DNA from: Clostridium sp. Marseille-P3244
GTDB taxonomy: Bacteria; Bacillota; Clostridia; Lachnospirales; Lachnospiraceae
Assembly: GCF_900120155.1 (NCBI RefSeq)
Contig: NZ_LT635549.1
Span: 1,706,688-1,770,687, forward strand
Length of the DNA stretch: 64,000 nt
Reading direction: 5' to 3'
Shown: positions 61,758-64,000 of the stretch, one piece after another
Numbering within the stretch: position 1 is the first letter of the stretch
Layout: each line of letters begins with the position of its first letter
The notes under the pieces: model-generated
What the model saw: only the letters and a program-made list of their open reading frames with translations
Told to the model about the DNA's origin: nothing
Databases searched by the model: none
Program-made: the position numbers and the translations under genes

Positions 61758-63321
61758 ACAGTGGATGGGGCCGGTTGGGTCTGGACTTGAGTTCCGGATG
61801 GGCCTGCGTGGCGATAAACCATGGGTGATCCGGGATCTCGATCATCTCTACGATCCGGCTGTCCGGGGAAAGTCCGCACAGGGACATGCCGTGGCTCTCC
61901 AGATCCTCACGGTAATCATTATTCACTTCATATCTGTGGCGGTGCCGCTCAGAGATTTCTCTTGATCCGTAGAGTTTTTCCGCCAGAGAGCCTTCTTTGA
62001 GCATGCAGGGATAGGACCCGAGACGCAGGGTCCCTCCGATATCCTCCACGCCGATCTGGTCCGGCATGATATGGATGACAGGGTGGGTGGTATCCGGTTT
62101 CAGCTCCATGCTGTGGGCGTCGTTGTAACCCAGCACATTCCGTGCGAACTCCACAATGGCCAGCTGCATGCCGAGACAGAGACCAAGGAAGGGAAGGCCG
62201 TGTATGCGGGCGTAGCGTATAGCCTCGATCTTTCCCTCGATCCCCCGGTGCCCGAATCCGCCCGGTACAAGGATGCCGTCCACATCCGCAAAGATTTCAT
62301 CCGCATTTTCTTCAGTTACAGTTTCTGAATCTACCCACTTGATATTTACAGTTGTATGAGAATAGATGCCTCCGTGCTTTAATGCTTCCACTACACTGAT
62401 GTACGCGTCGTGGAGCTGGATGTATTTTCCTACAAGGGCTACTGTGACATCCTGCGTGGGATGGCGCAGGTTTTCCACCATCTCTGTCCAGTCCTTGAGA
62501 TCCGGCCTGGGACAGTCCAGATGAAGACATTCACAGACAACCTGGGCAAGCCGTTCTTTTTCCATGGCGAGAGGTGCCTCATAGAGGTATTCCACATCCA
62601 GGTTCTGGAGCACGTGACTGGCCGGAAGATTGCAGAACAAAGAGATCTTGTCTTTCATCTCCGTGCTGAGCGGATATTCGGAACGACAGACTATGATGTC
62701 AGGCTGTATGCCCATTCCCTGAAGTTCTTTTACGCTGGCCTGGGTGGGTTTTGTTTTCATTTCCTGTGAGGCACGCAGATAGGGAATGAGAGTTACATGG
62801 ATGAGGATTACGTTCTCCCGTCCTTTCTCGTGCTGAAACTGGCGGATGGATTCAAGGAAGGGCTGGCTTTCTATGTCACCCACCGTTCCGCCTACTTCTA
62901 TGATGGCGATCTCCACATTTTCTGCCGCCGGATTGCGGTAAAAACGGCTTTTGATCTCATTGGTGATATGGGGGATCACCTGCACGGTCCCTCCGCCAAA
63001 GTCCCCCCGCCGTTCTTTCTGGAGGACTGACCAGTAGATCTTACCTGTGGTGACGTTGGAGTTTTTGGTCAGACTTTCATCGATGAAGCGTTCATAGTGG
63101 CCGAGATCCAGATCTGTCTCCGCGCCATCGTCAGTGACAAAGACTTCCCCGTGCTGGACCGGATTCATCGTACCCGGGTCGATATTGATATAAGGATCAA
63201 ATTTCTGCATGGTGACCGTATACCCTCTGGCCTTCAGAAGACGCCCGAGAGAAGCGGCCGTGATCCCCTTTCCGAGACCCGATACAACACCGCCGGTAAC
63301 AAATACATATTTTACTGCCAT
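61711..63321 (-). CDS. pyrG: CTP synthase
   Basis: About 536 residues, full length. It makes CTP from UTP, ATP and glutamine. N-terminal synthase domain: [36 protein letters not shown], and [18 protein letters not shown]-terminal glutaminase: [37 protein letters not shown] with catalytic Cys, and AIQAHPEL-type ending [15 protein letters not shown] 63321 follows GGAGG; ATG 63327 is too close to it. A strong hairpin with U-run lies in its leader. Confidence 0.96.
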   Translation of the reverse strand: MAVKYVFVTGGVVSGLGKGITAASLGRLLKARGYTVTMQKFDPYINIDPGTMNPVQHGEVFVTDDGAETDLDLGHYERFIDESLTKNSNVTTGKIYWSVLQKERRGDFGGGTVQVIPHITNEIKSRFYRNPAAENVEIAIIEVGGTVGDIESQPFLESIRQFQHEKGRENVILIHVTLIPYLRASQEMKTKPTQASVKELQGMGIQPDIIVCRSEYPLSTEMKDKISLFCNLPASHVLQNLDVEYLYEAPLAMEKERLAQVVCECLHLDCPRPDLKDWTEMVENLRHPTQDVTVALVGKYIQLHDAYISVVEALKHGGIYSHTTVNIKWVDSETVTEENADEIFADVDGILVPGGFGHRGIEGKIEAIRYARIHGLPFLGLCLGMQLAIVEFARNVLGYNDAHSMELKPDTTHPVIHIMPDQIGVEDIGGTLRLGSYPCMLKEGSLAEKLYGSREISERHRHRYEVNNDYREDLESHGMSLCGLSPDSRIVEMIEIPDHPWFIATQAHPELKSRPNRPHPLFKGFVEAALRKKNGK

Positions 63322-63400
63322 GATCATACCCTCCTGTGTGATTGTAGGATCAGCGCGGAAGACAGCTTCAGGCCGCGCTTACTCCGTTTAAAAAAACCCT

Positions 63401-63478
63401 GAAAAAAGAGTACAGTCTGACCACAGGGAGAAGACCGCGCCATTGCGGTTGGAACTCCCTCAGATATGATCAGACTGT
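63401..63478 (-). terminator. Attenuator-like terminator in the pyrG leader
   Basis: On the minus strand, ACAGTCTGATCA pairs with TGGTCAGACTGT; GGGAG/CTCCC and CCGC/GCGG stems lie inside; ACTCTTTTTT follows. The hairpin sits between a promoter (63510-63539) and pyrG, so it is expected in the pyrG transcript's leader. It could also end transcripts coming from the upstream DUF1846 gene. Confidence 0.75.
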
Positions 63479-63509
63479 AATGATACTTTTATTTATAAAA
63501 TACTTTTAT

Positions 63510-63539
63510 AGTATACACCTGCCGTGCAGAAAAATACAA
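63510..63539 (-). promoter_or_regulatory. Sigma-A-type promoter for pyrG
   Basis: On the minus strand TTGTAT (63539-63534), an 18-base spacer and TATACT (63515-63510). It lies just after the stop of the upstream gene. The predicted start region is AT-rich and lacks the GGG run used for reiterative control of Bacillus pyrG. Confidence 0.6.
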
Positions 63540-63546
63540 GGATTTT

Positions 63547-64000
63547 TTAACTGGACAGCAGAGTATGTTCATAGACAGCTTCACAGGTCAGCTGAACTCC
63601 CAGTTTTTTGAAAATTTTAATATCCACGTCAGAAAGCATGACAGAGGTATGGGCCTGGCACCCGCTGAGCCTGGGAAGCTGAGACAGCGCAAGCCGTGCC
63701 TGGGGATTGGCTGCCGCGCTGGCAGACAGCGCGATAAGGACTTCATCTGTATGGAGACGGGGATTTTTGCTTTTTAAGTAATCCACTTTTAATTTCTGGA
63801 TCGGCTCAATGGACTCCGGAGAAATGATATGCAATTCATGGTCAATTCCCGCAAGTACCTTCAGCACATTGAGCAGAAGGGCGGCGGAAGCACCCAGGAG
63901 ATTGGTGGTCTTTCCGGTCACGATGCGTCCGTCGTCAAGTTCCAGGGCAGCAGCAGGTCCGTTCGTCTGTTTTGCCCGTTCCAGCGCCTTTACTGCCACT
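63547..64000 (-). CDS. DUF1846 (UPF0371) family protein, C-terminal part
   Basis: Only the last ~150 residues are in the window; the frame is open at the right edge. GPAAALELDDGRIVTGKTTN, LGASAALLLNVLKVLAGID, ISPESIEPIQKLKVDYL, KNPRLHTDEVLIALSASAAA and HTSVMLSDVDIKIFKKLGV match the C-terminal part of DUF1846 proteins, ~500-residue cytosolic proteins of unknown function in Firmicutes. Confidence 0.9.
   Translation of the reverse strand, partial: VAVKALERAKQTNGPAAALELDDGRIVTGKTTNLLGASAALLLNVLKVLAGIDHELHIISPESIEPIQKLKVDYLKSKNPRLHTDEVLIALSASAAANPQARLALSQLPRLSGCQAHTSVMLSDVDIKIFKKLGVQLTCEAVYEHTLLSS

Overview
The window looks like a spore-forming, low-to-mid-GC Firmicute of the class Clostridia, most likely Lachnospiraceae. 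Evidence: the spoIIGA-sigE pair, a cotJABC spore-coat operon, strong Gram-positive ribosome binding sites, choline-binding-type cell-wall repeats, and a dcw cell-division cluster with two tandem penicillin-binding proteins. The family assignment is inference; no 16S or other species marker lies in the window.

Region 1 (1-32.3 kb) is a cell-surface polysaccharide locus. It opens with two FrhB-like iron-sulfur proteins, the first (cut by the window edge) fused to a DUF1919 domain, followed by a polysaccharide pyruvyl transferase. Next come two secreted repeat proteins carrying NlpC/P60 and VanW domains, an LtaS-like sulfatase-fold enzyme, a DUF1919 gene broken by one in-frame TAG, two DUF6056-like multi-pass proteins, two O-antigen ligase/polymerase-like proteins, several glycosyltransferases and a Wzx-type flippase. 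A second block behind its own promoter (21148) holds the initiating sugar-phosphate transferase, a WecG/TagA-family transferase, UDP-GlcNAc 2-epimerase, a GT4, a sulfotransferase-like P-loop protein and a GtrA-like protein. An internally deleted acyltransferase, an LCP ligase, a cohesin-domain membrane protein with a very acidic tail and an HtrA protease close the region.

Region 2 (32.3-38.6 kb) holds cotJABC on the minus strand, tRNA-Pro(GGG) with a strong promoter, asparagine synthase, an FtsW/RodA-family protein with a long Arg-rich N-terminus, a DegV protein and a small membrane protein.

Region 3 (38.6-50.3 kb) is the dcw cluster: mraZ-rsmH-ftsL-PBP-PBP-mraY-murD-ftsW/spoVE-ftsQ-ftsZ. 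A promoter before mraZ is overlaid by six 10-bp-phased TGGK repeats, the expected MraZ operator. murE, murF, murG, murC and ftsA are absent from the cluster. ftsZ has its own promoter and ends at a 44-bp perfect palindrome.

Region 4 (50.3-52.7 kb) is spoIIGA-sigE behind a promoter with the 22-bp spacing typical of Spo0A-activated spoIIG. A gene-poor 0.7 kb stretch follows, with inverted-repeat elements and a possible 39-codon ORF.

Region 5 (52.7-64 kb) holds azlCD (minus), a two-component system with a membrane-anchored third gene, an L,D-transpeptidase, an ABC exporter (minus), a tRNA-dihydrouridine synthase with a PAP2 phosphatase, pyrG (minus) behind an attenuator-like leader, and the end of a DUF1846 gene. 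Overall the window is dominated by envelope construction. The most unusual parts are the FrhB/DUF1919/pyruvyl-transferase module and several repeat or structured non-coding elements.
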